DNA from: Mycobacterium sp. 1100029.7
GTDB lineage: Bacteria > Actinomycetota > Actinomycetes > Mycobacteriales > Mycobacteriaceae
DNA length: 48,111 bases
Assembly: GCF_001665235.1 (NCBI RefSeq)
Contig: NZ_LZSC01000037.1
Coordinates: forward strand, 1-48,111
Reading direction: 5' to 3'
Positions 40,858 to 48,111 of the stretch are shown in pieces. Under the pieces are notes generated by a model. The model worked only from the letters and a program-made list of their open reading frames with translations. It ran no database searches and was not told the origin of the DNA. Made by a program: the position numbers and the translations under genes. How positions within the stretch are numbered: position 1 is the stretch's first letter; each line of letters starts with the position of its first letter.

Positions 40858-40964
40858 GGTCGAGCGCAACAGACCGCCGGAGTGTCCTGAGGGCTGCAGC
40901 GACCCCCGGTCTACTCGATCGGCGAGCCCCGTGCCTTCGTTGCACGGGGCTCGCCTGTTCTTTC
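40858..40964 (+). ncRNA. mrsI: Iron-responsive small RNA MrsI (ncRv11846-like)
   Basis: About 107 nt transcript predicted from a promoter at 40823-40851 to a strong terminator. It lies between blaI (Rv1846c) and the Rv1847-type thioesterase gene, exactly where M. tuberculosis encodes MrsI, an IdeR-controlled sRNA that spares iron by lowering iron-storage and iron-protein mRNAs such as bfrA. No ORF fits: the frame beginning ATG at 40853 runs through the terminator. Start is estimated seven bases after the -10. Confidence 0.85.
40921..40964 (+). terminator. Rho-independent terminator of the small RNA
   Basis: A perfect 14-bp stem, GGCGAGCCCCGTGC with GCACGGGGCTCGCC, around the loop CTTCGTT, followed by TGTTCTTTC. 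It is among the clearest intrinsic terminators in the window. Confidence 0.92.
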
Positions 40965-41019
40965 GGGCCGTTGCCGCCAACGGTGCTCTGTGGTGCCGGC
41001 GATGGTGTAGACACAGAGC

Positions 41020-41442
41020 GTGTCAACGCCGCCAGATGCCGTGATTCCGTCCGGTTTCGCCGCACCCTTCGATACCGAGCTGGGCCTGCGATTCACCGAG
41101 CTCAGCCCCGACGGCGCCCGCGCCCAGCTCGAGGTCACGCCCAAACTGCTGCAGCCGATGGGCCTGGTGCACGGCGGGGTGTACTGCTCGATGGTCGAGA
41201 GCATGGCCAGCGTCTCCGCCTACACGTGGCTGTCCACTCAGGGCGGCGGCGAAGTCGTCGGTGTGAACAACAACACTGACTTCCTGCGGTCCATCGGGTC
41301 GGGCACCGTCTACGGCGCCACCCAACCGATTCACCGCGGCCGACGCCAGCAGTTGTGGTTGGTCACGATCACCGACGACCAGGATCGTGTCGTGGCTCGC
41401 GGGCAGGTGCGGCTGCAGAATCTGGAGCCCCGCCAGGGCTAG
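41020..41442 (+). CDS. Hotdog-fold PaaI-type thioesterase (Rv1847-like)
   Basis: A 140-residue hotdog protein, the same length as Rv1847. The core [20 protein letters not shown] is the PaaI/4HBT thioesterase helix; Glu in VESM and the preceding HGG are active-site elements. It likely hydrolyses acyl-CoA, perhaps aromatic; substrate is not known. GTG start at 41020. It is 46 bp upstream of ureA, on the same strand, so it may share transcription with urease, though the biochemical link is not obvious. Confidence 0.92.
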   Translation: MSTPPDAVIPSGFAAPFDTELGLRFTELSPDGARAQLEVTPKLLQPMGLVHGGVYCSMVESMASVSAYTWLSTQGGGEVVGVNNNTDFLRSIGSGTVYGATQPIHRGRRQQLWLVTITDDQDRVVARGQVRLQNLEPRQG

Positions 41443-41488
41443 CGGGGGCACAGGGTTCGCCCAGGACGGCATGGCAGGATCGCAGACC

Positions 41489-41791
41489 ATGCGCCTGACG
41501 CCGCACGAGCAGGAATTGCTGCTGCTGTCGTACGCCGCCGAGTTGGCCCGCCGCCGTCGCGCCCGCGGCCTGCGCCTCAACCATCCCGAAGCCGTCGCCG
41601 TCATCACCGACCACATCCTGGAGGGGGCGCGCGACGGCCGTACCGTCACCGAGCTGATGACCAGCGGTTGCGAGGTCCTCAGCCGCGACGACGTGATGGA
41701 GGGAGTGCCCGAAATGCTCGATGACGTCCAGGTGGAAGCGACGTTTCCGGACGGCACCAAGCTCGTCACCGTGCACCACCCGATCCTATGA
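41489..41791 (+). CDS. ureA: Urease gamma subunit
   Basis: A 100-residue urease gamma subunit: [40 protein letters not shown] and [17 protein letters not shown] are all conserved. It forms the (UreABC)3 enzyme that splits urea to ammonia and CO2. The ATG at 41489 gives the usual 100-residue length; an ATG at 41471 would add six residues. Its stop overlaps ureB (ATGA). Confidence 0.96.
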   Translation: MRLTPHEQELLLLSYAAELARRRRARGLRLNHPEAVAVITDHILEGARDGRTVTELMTSGCEVLSRDDVMEGVPEMLDDVQVEATFPDGTKLVTVHHPIL

Positions 41792-42099
41792 TTCCCGGCG
41801 AAATCCTCTACGGCGCCGGGGATATCGAGATCAACCCGGGCGTGCAGCGGATCGACATGGAGATCGTCAACACCGGTGACCGCCCGGTTCAGGTGGGTAG
41901 TCATGTCCATCTGCCGCAAGCCAATTCGGCCCTGTCGTTCGATCGCATGGCGGCCCACGGTTACCGCCTCGACATCCCCGCGGCCACCGCGGTGCGGTTC
42001 GAGCCCGGCGTGGCCAGCACCGTCGGGCTGGTCGCGCTGCGGGGCACCCGCGAGGTGTACGGCCTGACCCTGAATCCGCCTGGACGACTGGACATCTGA
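41788..42099 (+). CDS. ureB: Urease beta subunit
   Basis: A 103-residue beta subunit: [36 protein letters not shown] and [17 protein letters not shown] are the conserved blocks. It overlaps ureA by 4 bp and ureC by 1 bp, so the three structural subunits are translationally coupled. Confidence 0.96.
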   Translation: MIPGEILYGAGDIEINPGVQRIDMEIVNTGDRPVQVGSHVHLPQANSALSFDRMAAHGYRLDIPAATAVRFEPGVASTVGLVALRGTREVYGLTLNPPGRLDI

Positions 42100-43832
42100 T
42101 GGCATACCTGTCTCGGGCGCACTACGCCCAGTTGTACGGTCCGACCACCGGCGACCGGATCAGGCTGGCCGACACCGACCTGCTGGTGCAGATCACCGAA
42201 GACCGCAGCGGGGGACCGGGACTGGCCGGCGATGAAGCGGTGTTCGGCGGCGGCAAGGTGTTGCGTGAGTCGATGGGGCAGGGCCGCGCCACCCGGGCCG
42301 AGGGCGCACCCGATACCGTGATCACCGGAGCGGTGATCATCGATCATTGGGGAATCATCAAGGCCGACATCGGTATTCGCGATGGCCGCATCGTGGCCAT
42401 CGGCAAGGCCGGTAATCCCGACATCATGACCGGCGTGCATCCGGACCTGGTGGTGGGACCCGCCACCGAGATCATCGCCGGCAACGGCCGCATCCTCACC
42501 GCGGGCGCCGTCGACTGCCATGTGCACCTGATCTGCCCGCAGTTGATGCCCGAAGCGCTCGGGTCCGGAATCACCACGATCCTGGGCGGCGGCACCGGTC
42601 CCGCCGAAGGCAGCAAGGCCACCACCGTGACCCCGGGGTCGTGGCATCTGGCCCGGATGCTCGAGGCGCTCGACGGGTGGCCGGTGAACATCGCGCTGCT
42701 GGGCAAGGGCAACACCGTCAACGGCGAGGCCCTGTGGGAGCAATTGCGTGCCGGGGCTTCGGGTTTCAAACTGCACGAGGACTGGGGCTCGACGCCGGCG
42801 GCGATCGACGCCTGCCTGACGGTCGCCGCCGCCGCCGGGGTGCAGGTCGCGCTGCACACCGACACCCTCAACGAGACGGGCTTCGTCGAAGACACCTTGG
42901 CCGCGATCGCGGGCCGTTCGATCCACACCTATCACACCGAGGGCGCCGGCGGTGGCCACGCCCCCGACATCATCCGGGTCGCCGGCGAGCCGAATGTGCT
43001 GCCCAGTTCCACCAATCCGACCCGGCCGCATTCGATCAACACCCTCGACGAACACCTGGACATGTTGATGGTCTGCCATCACCTCAACCCCCAGGTGCCC
43101 GAGGATCTGGCCTTCGCCGAGAGCCGGATCCGGCCGTCGACGATGGCGGCCGAGGATCTGCTGCATGACATCGGCGCGATCTCGATGATCGGCAGCGACT
43201 CGCAGGCGATGGGCCGCATCGGGGAGGTCGTGCTGCGCACCTGGCAGACCGCGCACGTGATGAAACGGCGCCGCGGTGCGCTACCCGGCGACCCCGCTGG
43301 CCCTCAAGCCGCCGACAACCTGCGCGTGCGCCGCTACATCGCGAAATACACCATCTGCCCGGCTATTTCACACGGCCTGGACGCCGAGATCGGTTCGGTG
43401 GAGGTGGGCAAGCTGGCCGATCTGGTGCTGTGGGAGCCGCAGTTCTTCGGGGTCCGCCCGCACGCCGTGCTGAAGGGCGGCATGATCGCCTGGGCGGCCA
43501 TGGGTGACGCGAACGCGTCCATCCCCACTCCGCAGCCGGTGCTGCCGCGCCCGATGTTCGGCGCGGCGCCGGCTGCCGCGGCCGCCACGTCGGTGCACTT
43601 CGTTGCGCCGCAGGCGATCGAGGCCGGCCTGGCCGAGCGGCTGGCCGTCAACCGCCGGCTGGTCCCGGTAGGCGACACCAGCCAACTCGGCAAAGCGGCG
43701 TTGCCGCTCAACGACGCGATGCCCCGCATCGAGGTCGACCCCGACACCTTCACGGTGCGCATCGACGGCGAGGTGTGGCAGGAGGACCCGCCCACCGAAC
43801 TGCCGATGGCTCAACGCTATTTCCTGTTCTGA
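42099..43832 (+). CDS. ureC: Urease alpha subunit
   Basis: A 577-residue catalytic subunit. The nickel ligands and active-site residues are present: DCHVHLICP, the carbamylated Lys (about 224) in [30 protein letters not shown], the flap MVCHHLNP, and the Asp in [12 protein letters not shown]. Nothing suggests inactivation. Nickel insertion needs UreD, UreF and UreG; only ureF follows here. Confidence 0.97.
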   Translation: MAYLSRAHYAQLYGPTTGDRIRLADTDLLVQITEDRSGGPGLAGDEAVFGGGKVLRESMGQGRATRAEGAPDTVITGAVIIDHWGIIKADIGIRDGRIVAIGKAGNPDIMTGVHPDLVVGPATEIIAGNGRILTAGAVDCHVHLICPQLMPEALGSGITTILGGGTGPAEGSKATTVTPGSWHLARMLEALDGWPVNIALLGKGNTVNGEALWEQLRAGASGFKLHEDWGSTPAAIDACLTVAAAAGVQVALHTDTLNETGFVEDTLAAIAGRSIHTYHTEGAGGGHAPDIIRVAGEPNVLPSSTNPTRPHSINTLDEHLDMLMVCHHLNPQVPEDLAFAESRIRPSTMAAEDLLHDIGAISMIGSDSQAMGRIGEVVLRTWQTAHVMKRRRGALPGDPAGPQAADNLRVRRYIAKYTICPAISHGLDAEIGSVEVGKLADLVLWEPQFFGVRPHAVLKGGMIAWAAMGDANASIPTPQPVLPRPMFGAAPAAAAATSVHFVAPQAIEAGLAERLAVNRRLVPVGDTSQLGKAALPLNDAMPRIEVDPDTFTVRIDGEVWQEDPPTELPMAQRYFLF

Positions 43833-43837
43833 CGCCC

Positions 43838-44473
43838 ATGTCTGCACTGGCGACGCTGCTCACGCTGGCCGATTCACGACTGCCGGCCGGCTCGCATGTG
43901 CATTCCGGCGGCATCGAGGAGGCCGTCACCAGCGGGCTGGTGGTCAACGTCGAAACGCTAGAGGCATTCTTGCGCCGCAGAATTCGCAGCCACGGTCTGG
44001 TCACCGCGTCGATCGCCGCGGCGGTGCACCGCGGGGAGCTGAACCCCGAGCAGGCCGACCAGGAGACGGATGCCCGGACGCCGGCTCCGGCGGCCCGTCA
44101 GGCATCGCGCAGTCAGGGCCGCGGGTTGACGCGGCTGGCGCGACGGGTCTGGCCGGACACTTGCTGGGACGACCTCGGCGCTCAACCGCACCTCGCGGTC
44201 GCGTCGGGGCGGATCGGCGCGGTCAGCGGCCTGGATCCCCAGCAGAGCGCACTGGCGATCGTCTACACCACGATGACAGGATCGGCCACCGCGGCTCAGC
44301 GGTTACTTGCCCTGGATCCGGCCGATGTGGCGGCGCTGACCTTCCGGCTGGCGGATCTGTGTGAGCGCACCGCCGCGCAGGCGACCGTCGGCCTCGCCGA
44401 CCTGTCCGACCCTCTGCTCGACACCTTGGCTCAACGTCACGCCGACCGCGAACGGCCGTTGTTCGCTTCCTGA
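43838..44473 (+). CDS. ureF: Urease accessory protein UreF
   Basis: A 211-residue, full-length UreF. TLADSRLPAGSHVHSGGIEEAV is the conserved N-terminal block; the rest is helical. UreF with UreD and UreG forms the complex that loads nickel into urease with GTP. It begins 5 bp after ureC. It ends 21 bp before the convergent permease gene: ureG and ureD, which follow ureF in M. tuberculosis (Rv1852, Rv1853), are not here. Operon context therefore looks cut after this gene. Confidence 0.94.
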   Translation: MSALATLLTLADSRLPAGSHVHSGGIEEAVTSGLVVNVETLEAFLRRRIRSHGLVTASIAAAVHRGELNPEQADQETDARTPAPAARQASRSQGRGLTRLARRVWPDTCWDDLGAQPHLAVASGRIGAVSGLDPQQSALAIVYTTMTGSATAAQRLLALDPADVAALTFRLADLCERTAAQATVGLADLSDPLLDTLAQRHADRERPLFAS

Positions 44474-44494
44474 AAGACGTTGAGCCGAGCGATG

Positions 44495-46090
44495 TTACGA
44501 ATTCGGGATGGCGTCGGCGTACGGTGCGTCGCTCTGGGTGTGCGCCCGGGTGAAGAACAGGTACACCAGGCCGAGGCCGATGATGGTGACCGACATCAGC
44601 GCGATGATGTAGTCGTCGTACCAGGGCTGGTGGGTGTCCCGCGGCCAAGACAGGTTGACGATGGCGGCGACGCCGTAGATCAGCGCGCCGATGTTGACCG
44701 GCACGCCCCACCGGCCCAGTTTGTACTTGCCCTTCGGCACCCAGCCCTTGATCCGCGCGCGCAGCGCCGCCAACACCACCATCTGGAACGCGATGTAGAC
44801 GCCGACCGACCCGAAGCTGACGAGCTTGGTGAGCGCGTCGGTGGAGATCAGCGACCCGATGATCAGGAACGCCGGGATGATGACCGCGATCAGCAGCGAA
44901 TACGGCGGCACGTGGCGCTTGTGATCGAAGCGCGCCAACAGCTTTGAGCCGACGATCATGTCGTCGCGGCCGTAGGAGTAGATCAGCCGGCTGGCGGCGG
45001 CCTGCAGGCTCAGCGCACATGACACAAACGAGATCAACACGATGCACAGCACGACCTTGGCGCCGACGCCGCCGAACGCGGTCTTCAGAATGGTGTCGAT
45101 CGGATCGGGATCCTTGCCGCTGATCACCGCGCCGAAGTCGGTGACCGACAAGATCAGGCTCAGGCAGACGAAGGTGGCCGCCGAACCGCCGACATAGATG
45201 GTGCGGCGCATGGCTTTGGGGATCTGGATTCCGGGGTTACGCACTTCCTCCGCCACGTCACCGCAGGCTTCGAATCCGAAAAACTGGTACAGCGCAATCA
45301 AACTCGCGGCGAGGAAGGCGTACACGTAGCTGTGGCCGCCCTGGGCGCCGAAGCTGTGGAACAACACCCCGAGATTGTGGTGCCGTTGCGTGCACAGTAA
45401 CCAGACGCCGACCACAATGGCGCCGATCAGCTCGGCACTGAAGCCGAAAATAGCGAAATAGCCCAGCATCTTGGTGCCGGTCAGGTTGATGACCGTGGCA
45501 AGCGCCAACATGACGAGCGCACAGATGACCGTGGCGTGCGGCGACGGCGTGAAGCCGAAGACGTCGGCCACATACGGGCCCGCGCCGTAGGCGGCGTCGG
45601 CCAGCAGCGCCAGCAGCGTGAACATGTAGACCCATCCGGTCATCCACGCCCACTTGCGCCCCCACAACCGGCGTGCCCACGGGTAGACGCCGCCGGCCAC
45701 CGGGAACTGCGCGACGACTTCGCTGAACACCAGCGCGACCAGCAGCTGACCGATGCCCGCGATCAGCAGGCTCCAGATCATCGGTGGGCCCGCGGCCGCC
45801 AGCGCGAAGGCGAACACCGTGTAGATGCCGACGACCGGCGAAAGGTAAGTGAAGCCCAGCGAGAAGTTCGCCCATGGGCTCATGTCCCGCTTGAAGTCGG
45901 ACTGGAAGCCCAGCGCCTCGAGCTGCGCCTGGTCCTCGTCGTCGACACCAGCACCCGTCGACACGCCGGCGGTGTCCGGAAGTGAGGGTGCGAACTTTCG
46001 ATCATTCCGATCGGCAACGGTTTTCGAGTCGACAGCCACCTCGCTTACCCGACTGCCTGAGGACCGTGTGGCCGGTTTTGTGAAAAACAT
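44495..46090 (-). CDS. APC superfamily amino acid/amine permease
   Basis: A 531-residue transporter with about 12 membrane helices after a 60-residue hydrophilic N-terminus. The core matches the amino acid/choline transporter branch: GFTYLSPVVGIYTVF, FPVAGGVYPWARRLWG and GFEACGDVAEEVRNPGIQIPKAMRRTIY (in two pieces). The substrate could be an amino acid, choline, ethanolamine or another amine; sequence does not decide. The ATG at 46090 is the longest start; an in-frame GTG at residue 18 is possible. It is convergent with ureF and 52 bp downstream of the PPE gene on the same strand. It has no counterpart in the H37Rv urease locus. Confidence 0.9.
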   Translation of the reverse strand: MFFTKPATRSSGSRVSEVAVDSKTVADRNDRKFAPSLPDTAGVSTGAGVDDEDQAQLEALGFQSDFKRDMSPWANFSLGFTYLSPVVGIYTVFAFALAAAGPPMIWSLLIAGIGQLLVALVFSEVVAQFPVAGGVYPWARRLWGRKWAWMTGWVYMFTLLALLADAAYGAGPYVADVFGFTPSPHATVICALVMLALATVINLTGTKMLGYFAIFGFSAELIGAIVVGVWLLCTQRHHNLGVLFHSFGAQGGHSYVYAFLAASLIALYQFFGFEACGDVAEEVRNPGIQIPKAMRRTIYVGGSAATFVCLSLILSVTDFGAVISGKDPDPIDTILKTAFGGVGAKVVLCIVLISFVSCALSLQAAASRLIYSYGRDDMIVGSKLLARFDHKRHVPPYSLLIAVIIPAFLIIGSLISTDALTKLVSFGSVGVYIAFQMVVLAALRARIKGWVPKGKYKLGRWGVPVNIGALIYGVAAIVNLSWPRDTHQPWYDDYIIALMSVTIIGLGLVYLFFTRAHTQSDAPYADAIPNS

Positions 46091-46142
46091 CTGTGCTGGA
46101 TTCCAATCGTCGATACCAGGTGTGCCGGTCCAACCGCAGTTG

Positions 46143-47522
46143 CTACTGCTGCGTCGCCTCCTTGATCAAGGTCGCCGCGGTGCGCTTGAGGACGTCGCGT
46201 TGTCTGGTGACGTCGGCCATCGCCTTGCGCAGCGCGATCAGCTCGTCGCGCTCGCTGACCGCGCCGTCGTCTTCGGCCGCCGTCGGCTCGACCCACCGGC
46301 CCGCCGGGTCCTGGTGCATGCTCGATTGCGCCACCGCTGCCGGAATGACCTTGTGGCGCGCGCCCGCTCGCAGTCGGCCCTGGTCGCCGCGCGGCGCATT
46401 GACCACGCTGGCGACCGGCCCCATGGGAGGCATGCCGCCGTAGAACCCCGGCGCCATCGACCCGGCTTGAGGCAGACTTTCCATTCCTGCGCTGGGCAAC
46501 TGGGTGGCCGCGAGCCGGATGGCGGGGGAGTTGCCCCACGACGGCGGCACGGACAGCTGGCCGACCGTCGACGCCTCGCCCAACCCCGCCGACACCCCGC
46601 CACCCGCCGACGAATTAGCGAGGATCGAACCCGAACCCGAGACCGACGACGCCGCGGTCGCCGGGGCGGTCAGCGAACTGACCAACGGATTCCAGGCCGT
46701 TGCCACCGGCGGCGCCAGGGTCAGTAGCGCACCGGAGGCATCGAAATTCAAACCCTCGGAGAGAATTTGGTAGCCGATGGTGTTGGCGCTGAAGTTGTTG
46801 AACAAGTCGATCAGCGAGCCCCCGGACGATGTTGCCGCCGCATCCGAGGCAGAGCCGGTGGACGCGCCAGACCCGGCCTGCTGTAACAGGTTCGGCACTT
46901 GCGAGAGCGTCGATTGGACGCTCTGGTTGGTCCCCGACAGCGCGGCGCGGGCGACGGTGTTGTTCTGGTTCGAGGTTCCGCTCGGGTCCGTGGTCTGCGG
47001 CGGGTCGTCGAATGCCGTCAACCTGGTTGCGGCCGCGGCGGCGCCGGCATAGCCCTGCATCGCCGACGCATCCTGGGCCCACATGTCGGAGTACTGCGCC
47101 TCGGTCGCCGCGATCGCCGGCGTGTTCTGTCCCAGCGTGTTGGTGGACACCAGCGACGCCAGCAGCGCCCGGTTGACCTCGATCTCCACCGGAGGGACGG
47201 TCGCGGCGAACGCCGCCTCATACGCCGCCACCGCCGAGCCGAGTTGGGCTGCGGTCTGTTGCGCCTGTGCCGCAGTGGAATTCATCCACGTCACATATGG
47301 CGCCACCGCGGCCGCCATTGCGCTCGACGACGGACCCACCCACGGATGACCCGTCAGTTCCGAGACCACCGACCGGTACGACGCCGCGGTCGAACTCAGT
47401 TCGGTCGCCAGCCTTTCCCAGGCCGCCGCTGCCGTTGCCCAGGACCCGGCCCCGGCCCCGGCGTACATGCGCGCGGAGTTGACCTCGGGGGGCATGCCCG
47501 CAAAGTCCATCGGGACGGTCAC
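46143..47522 (-). CDS. PPE family protein, SVP subgroup, with C-terminal coiled coil
   Basis: A 459-residue PPE protein. Pro-Pro-Glu lies in MDFAGMPPEVNSARMY; the WxG motif is HPWVGPSS; DPPQTTDPSG ends the PPE domain; the SVP signature is VGQLSVPPSWGNSPA. After VVNAPRGDQG comes a hydrophilic tail of about 90 residues ending in a likely coiled coil (ERDELIALRKAMADVTRQR). The GTG at 47522 overlaps the upstream stop (GTGA) and has AAGGAGG 7 nt before it; the ATG four codons on is the more usual PPE start. Probably ESX-5 exported. No PE partner gene is adjacent. Confidence 0.93.
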   Translation of the reverse strand: MTVPMDFAGMPPEVNSARMYAGAGAGSWATAAAAWERLATELSSTAASYRSVVSELTGHPWVGPSSSAMAAAVAPYVTWMNSTAAQAQQTAAQLGSAVAAYEAAFAATVPPVEIEVNRALLASLVSTNTLGQNTPAIAATEAQYSDMWAQDASAMQGYAGAAAAATRLTAFDDPPQTTDPSGTSNQNNTVARAALSGTNQSVQSTLSQVPNLLQQAGSGASTGSASDAAATSSGGSLIDLFNNFSANTIGYQILSEGLNFDASGALLTLAPPVATAWNPLVSSLTAPATAASSVSGSGSILANSSAGGGVSAGLGEASTVGQLSVPPSWGNSPAIRLAATQLPSAGMESLPQAGSMAPGFYGGMPPMGPVASVVNAPRGDQGRLRAGARHKVIPAAVAQSSMHQDPAGRWVEPTAAEDDGAVSERDELIALRKAMADVTRQRDVLKRTAATLIKEATQQ

Positions 47523-47831
47523 AGCATCGCCTCCTTGATCAGTCGGGCCGCCGCATCACGCTCGGACGCGGCGTCGGCGATGTCCTTGCGCAGCTTGTCG
47601 AGCTCGTCGCGTTCGGCCTCGGTCAACGCGCTGGCGACGTGGCGGCGAGCCGGCTGTGCCTTCGCAGGCTGGCCCGCGGTGCGCTCGGCGGCGACGGCCT
47701 CACCCGGCATGGCCGGGACGACCTTTTGATCCGAGCCCTTACCCACGCGGGTCTGCTCACCCCGGGGAGCGTTGACCAGGCTGCCGATCGGCGGAATGCC
47801 GAAGAACCCTCCGGGCGCGGCCGCCGCGGCC
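47519..47831 (-). pseudogene. PPE C-terminal tail fragment (minus strand)
   Basis: In the minus direction 47831-47519 encodes the end of a PPE-SVP protein: APGGFFGIPPIGSLVNAPRGE, a charged linker, and the coiled-coil end ERDELDKLRKDIADAASERD, then LIKEAML. It parallels the tail of the next PPE gene. The frame stays open upstream to the window end (48094 TTG, and beyond), but that part is the antisense of a plus-strand SVP region and has no PPE features. So the N-terminal and SVP domains are missing. Read either as a broken gene or as the product of inversion at the adjoining inverted repeat. Automated tools may call one ORF across the junction. Confidence 0.65.
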
Positions 47832-48111
47832 AGCGACGTCTCCCCGGCCGATGCCGGGCTGGGCAACCTGGTGAGTTCACCCGATACGGGTGCCGGTTCC
47901 GTTTCGGCAAGCGTGGGCAAGTCGGCCACGGTCGGTGAACTGTCGGTCCCGCAGTCTTGGGGCGAGTCTCCCGCTGTTCGGCTGGCCAGCAGCGCATCGC
48001 CGTTGCCTGCTGCCGCAGGGGCCGGTGCACCGGAGGCCGCGGCGGCCGCGCCCGGAGGGTTCTTCGGCATTCCGCCGATCGGCAGCCTGGTCAACGCTCC
48101 CCGGGGTGAGC
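47755..48111. repeat. Inverted repeat of PPE C-terminal sequence
   Basis: 47755-47831 and the reverse complement of 48035-48111 are identical over 77 bases, checked by eye. The arms surround a unique 203-bp spacer (47832-48034). The right arm reaches the window end, so its true length is unknown and 77 bp is a minimum. Each arm encodes the AAAAAPGGFFGIPPIG and SLVNAPRGE segment, in opposite directions. Confidence 0.9.
47832..48111 (+). pseudogene. PPE-SVP C-terminal fragment (plus strand), runs off the window
   Basis: In the plus direction this encodes GSVSASVGKSATVGELSVPQ, then SWGESPAVRLAS, and continues into APGGFFGIPPIG and SLVNAPRGE. The SVP signature and its surroundings align with VGQLSVPPSWGNSPAIRLA of the intact PPE on the other strand. 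No PPE N-terminal domain lies upstream: the frame before 47832 reads the antisense of the other fragment, back to a stop at 47727-47729. It is therefore a partial gene missing its 5' half, and its 3' end is outside the window. Confidence 0.7.

Noticed and set aside
40853..41044. Small ORF starting at an ATG two bases after the sRNA -10 element
   Set aside because: It would start upstream of the predicted transcript start, passes through the 14-bp-stem terminator, and overlaps the thioesterase start.
47832..48094. N-terminal extension of the minus-strand PPE tail ORF to the TTG at 48094
   Set aside because: This stretch is the reverse complement of a clear SVP region on the plus strand and contains no PPE motif in the minus frame.

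Overview
This window is chromosomal DNA of a slow-growing Mycobacterium, probably a non-tuberculous species. It is GC-rich, uses many GTG starts, and carries PE and PPE genes of the ESX-5-secreted type. From the PE/PPE block to ureF, gene order and protein lengths follow the M. tuberculosis H37Rv segment from about Rv1806 to Rv1851. Orthologue names rest on remembered family sequences and gene order; no database search was run.

Left end (1-3583): a PPE C-terminal fragment, a PE gene, a complete PPE gene, a secreted DUF732 protein and MgtC, all on the plus strand in one tight run. Next (3655-8715) come a sterol-desaturase-like membrane enzyme, a secreted trypsin-like protease, a deazaflavin (F420)-type oxidoreductase divergent from a TetR regulator with twin operators, and a VOC protein coupled to a flavoprotein dehydrogenase. 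The BacA-type ABC transporter (minus) and ilvG follow.

Core block (12517-24351, plus strand): secA2, bracketed by two 56-57-bp tandem repeat arrays; pgsA2, DUF881, small basic protein and DUF881 (envelope/division functions); gcvH, the FHA regulator garA, two MerR-like regulators around a bifunctional nuclease; and a tandem glycine riboswitch in front of gcvP.

Accessory block (24399-28727): a DUF222/HNH (13E12-type) gene with a perfect LexA box over its start codon, and a minus-strand operon of a mycofactocin-type SDR, a second SDR and a Baeyer-Villiger-type monooxygenase.

Minus-strand housekeeping block (28976-40703): an Rv1836c-like VWA membrane protein, glcB, a pair of CBS/CNNM transporters, guaB1, gnd1, and the M56 peptidase/BlaI pair. 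Between blaI and the next gene lies an unlabelled small RNA with its own promoter, an IdeR-like box and a strong terminator, matching the position of MrsI (ncRv11846).

Right end (41020-48111): a thioesterase and ureABCF. ureG and ureD, expected next, are absent; an APC permease and a PPE gene on the opposite strand take their place. The window ends inside an inverted repeat made of PPE C-terminal sequence, with SVP-type PPE pieces pointing in opposite directions and no N-terminal PPE domain on either. Together with the unexplained fragment at the left edge, this suggests PPE recombination has reshaped both borders.
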